A DNA stretch of 10,989 nt, from positions 1 through 10,989 of the forward strand of contig CAJUJA010000011.1 in NCBI GenBank assembly GCA_910586635.1. The letters run 5' to 3'. Below, in pieces: positions 10,573 through 10,989 of this stretch. This stretch comes from an uncultured Bacilli bacterium (lineage in GTDB: Bacteria > Bacillota_I > Bacilli_A > RF39 > UBA660). A program made the position numbers and the translations under genes. Position 1 is the first letter of the stretch, and the number at the start of each line of letters is the position of its first letter. Under the pieces are notes generated by a model. That model did not search any database. It was not told the DNA's origin and saw nothing but the letters and a program-made list of their open reading frames with translations.

Positions 10573-10989
10573 ATTAGCTCCATTTTGTGAAAAACAGTCT
10601 AATTATATAAACAAATGTCAAGAAAGTTGGCTGAATGTTGCAGAAGGTGGAAAACGTGGAGCAAAGAATGTTACTAATGGTTTAGCATTTTGTATAGCAT
10701 TAGAGAATCATCTTGATAAACTTCATTTAGTCGGTGGTTATGACAGTGCAAGTGCAAGGCTTAATATAATTGATTGTGATGGATATGGAATATCTAACTA
10801 TTTCTCAGGAAGATGCAGAGAAGGTAAATATAAAAACAGGGATTGTTTATATGTCAATACTGCCGATGGTAAAGAAAAAGTTCTATTAATTGTTGGTGGT
10901 GGCAAGGCTAACTCATATAAATCTATCAAAGGTAACACTTATGGAATGGCATATATAACAGAAGCTAATGAATGTGATAAGTTTTTTTT
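10562..10989 (+). CDS. terL: Terminase large subunit, N-terminal part (cut by window end)
   Basis: The ATPase-nuclease of phage DNA packaging. Only the first 142 codons are present, covering most of the first half of the ATPase domain. The Walker A-like segment is NVAEGGKRGAKNVTN (about 25-39), where the usual GK[ST] is AKN. Following family blocks are DKLHLVGGYDSASARLNIID (about 52-71), GYGISNYFSGRCREGKY (about 74-90), LLIVGGGKA (about 108-116), and the Walker B-like MAYITEANE (129-137) with E134 as candidate catalytic Glu. The nuclease domain lies beyond the window. It starts 11 nt inside terS, with AGGAACG upstream as a modest ribosome site. Confidence 0.9.
   Translation, partial: MFNELAPFCEKQSNYINKCQESWLNVAEGGKRGAKNVTNGLAFCIALENHLDKLHLVGGYDSASARLNIIDCDGYGISNYFSGRCREGKYKNRDCLYVNTADGKEKVLLIVGGGKANSYKSIKGNTYGMAYITEANECDKFF

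Noticed and set aside
1..10989. CRISPR arrays, tRNA genes, insertion sequences, attachment sites
   Set aside because: No regularly spaced repeats, no cloverleaf-like sequence, no transposase or integrase, and almost no non-coding space outside 9162-9215 and 9633-9734.

Overview
The window is a piece of a phage or prophage genome from a low-GC Gram-positive host, most likely a Clostridia-type Firmicute. The DNA is strongly AT-rich and every supported gene lies on the + strand. Genes are packed with 1-26 nt overlaps (ATGA, TAATG) behind AGGAG-type ribosome binding sites. TGA is a stop codon, which argues against a Mycoplasma-type code. SpoVG, RecT, DUF1351, a RinA/ArpU-like regulator and a terminase pair are the recognisable families. 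No integrase, repressor, tRNA, CRISPR array or insertion sequence is visible.

Layout. (1) Positions 1-903 hold small early genes, starting with the cut-off 3' end of a gene with a C2HC zinc-finger pattern. (2) Positions 884-3332 are a recombination module: DUF1351 protein, RecT single-strand annealing protein, and a metallo-beta-lactamase-fold hydrolase where a lambda- or YqaJ-type exonuclease might be expected. (3) Positions 3335-9161 carry about 18 small early or middle genes. Only SpoVG, a probable HNH-like protein and an ASCH-domain protein can be named; several others look like conserved phage proteins of unknown function, and one is a 56-residue membrane protein. No helicase, helicase loader, primase, polymerase or SSB is present. 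(4) Positions 9162-9734 form the early/late boundary: an inverted repeat, a RinA/ArpU-like regulator gene, a tandem TGTCCC repeat and an intrinsic terminator. (5) Positions 9735-10989 begin the late module: two small genes, terminase small subunit, and the N-terminal 142 codons of terminase large subunit.

The most notable observation is that two genes, DUF1351 (884-1785) and ASCH (7711-8060), are each split by a -1 shift at the same kind of site: a GAAAAAAAG run in which the zero frame reads A_AAA_AAG, the classical -1 slippery heptamer, with a zero-frame stop 9-15 nt later. In both cases the -1 product is a family-like full-length protein (300 and 116 residues). In the ASCH gene the family's GxKxxExR motif is rebuilt exactly across the junction. 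Either this phage uses programmed -1 recoding in two genes, or both A7 runs are A8 runs miscounted or mutated. The sequence alone cannot decide between these.

How the parts probably work together (inference): one long early transcript supplies the RecT-centred recombination functions and many small host-interaction proteins. The RinA/ArpU-like protein at its end then activates late transcription, with the TGTCCC repeat and adjacent terminator as the likely switch point, leading into DNA packaging genes.
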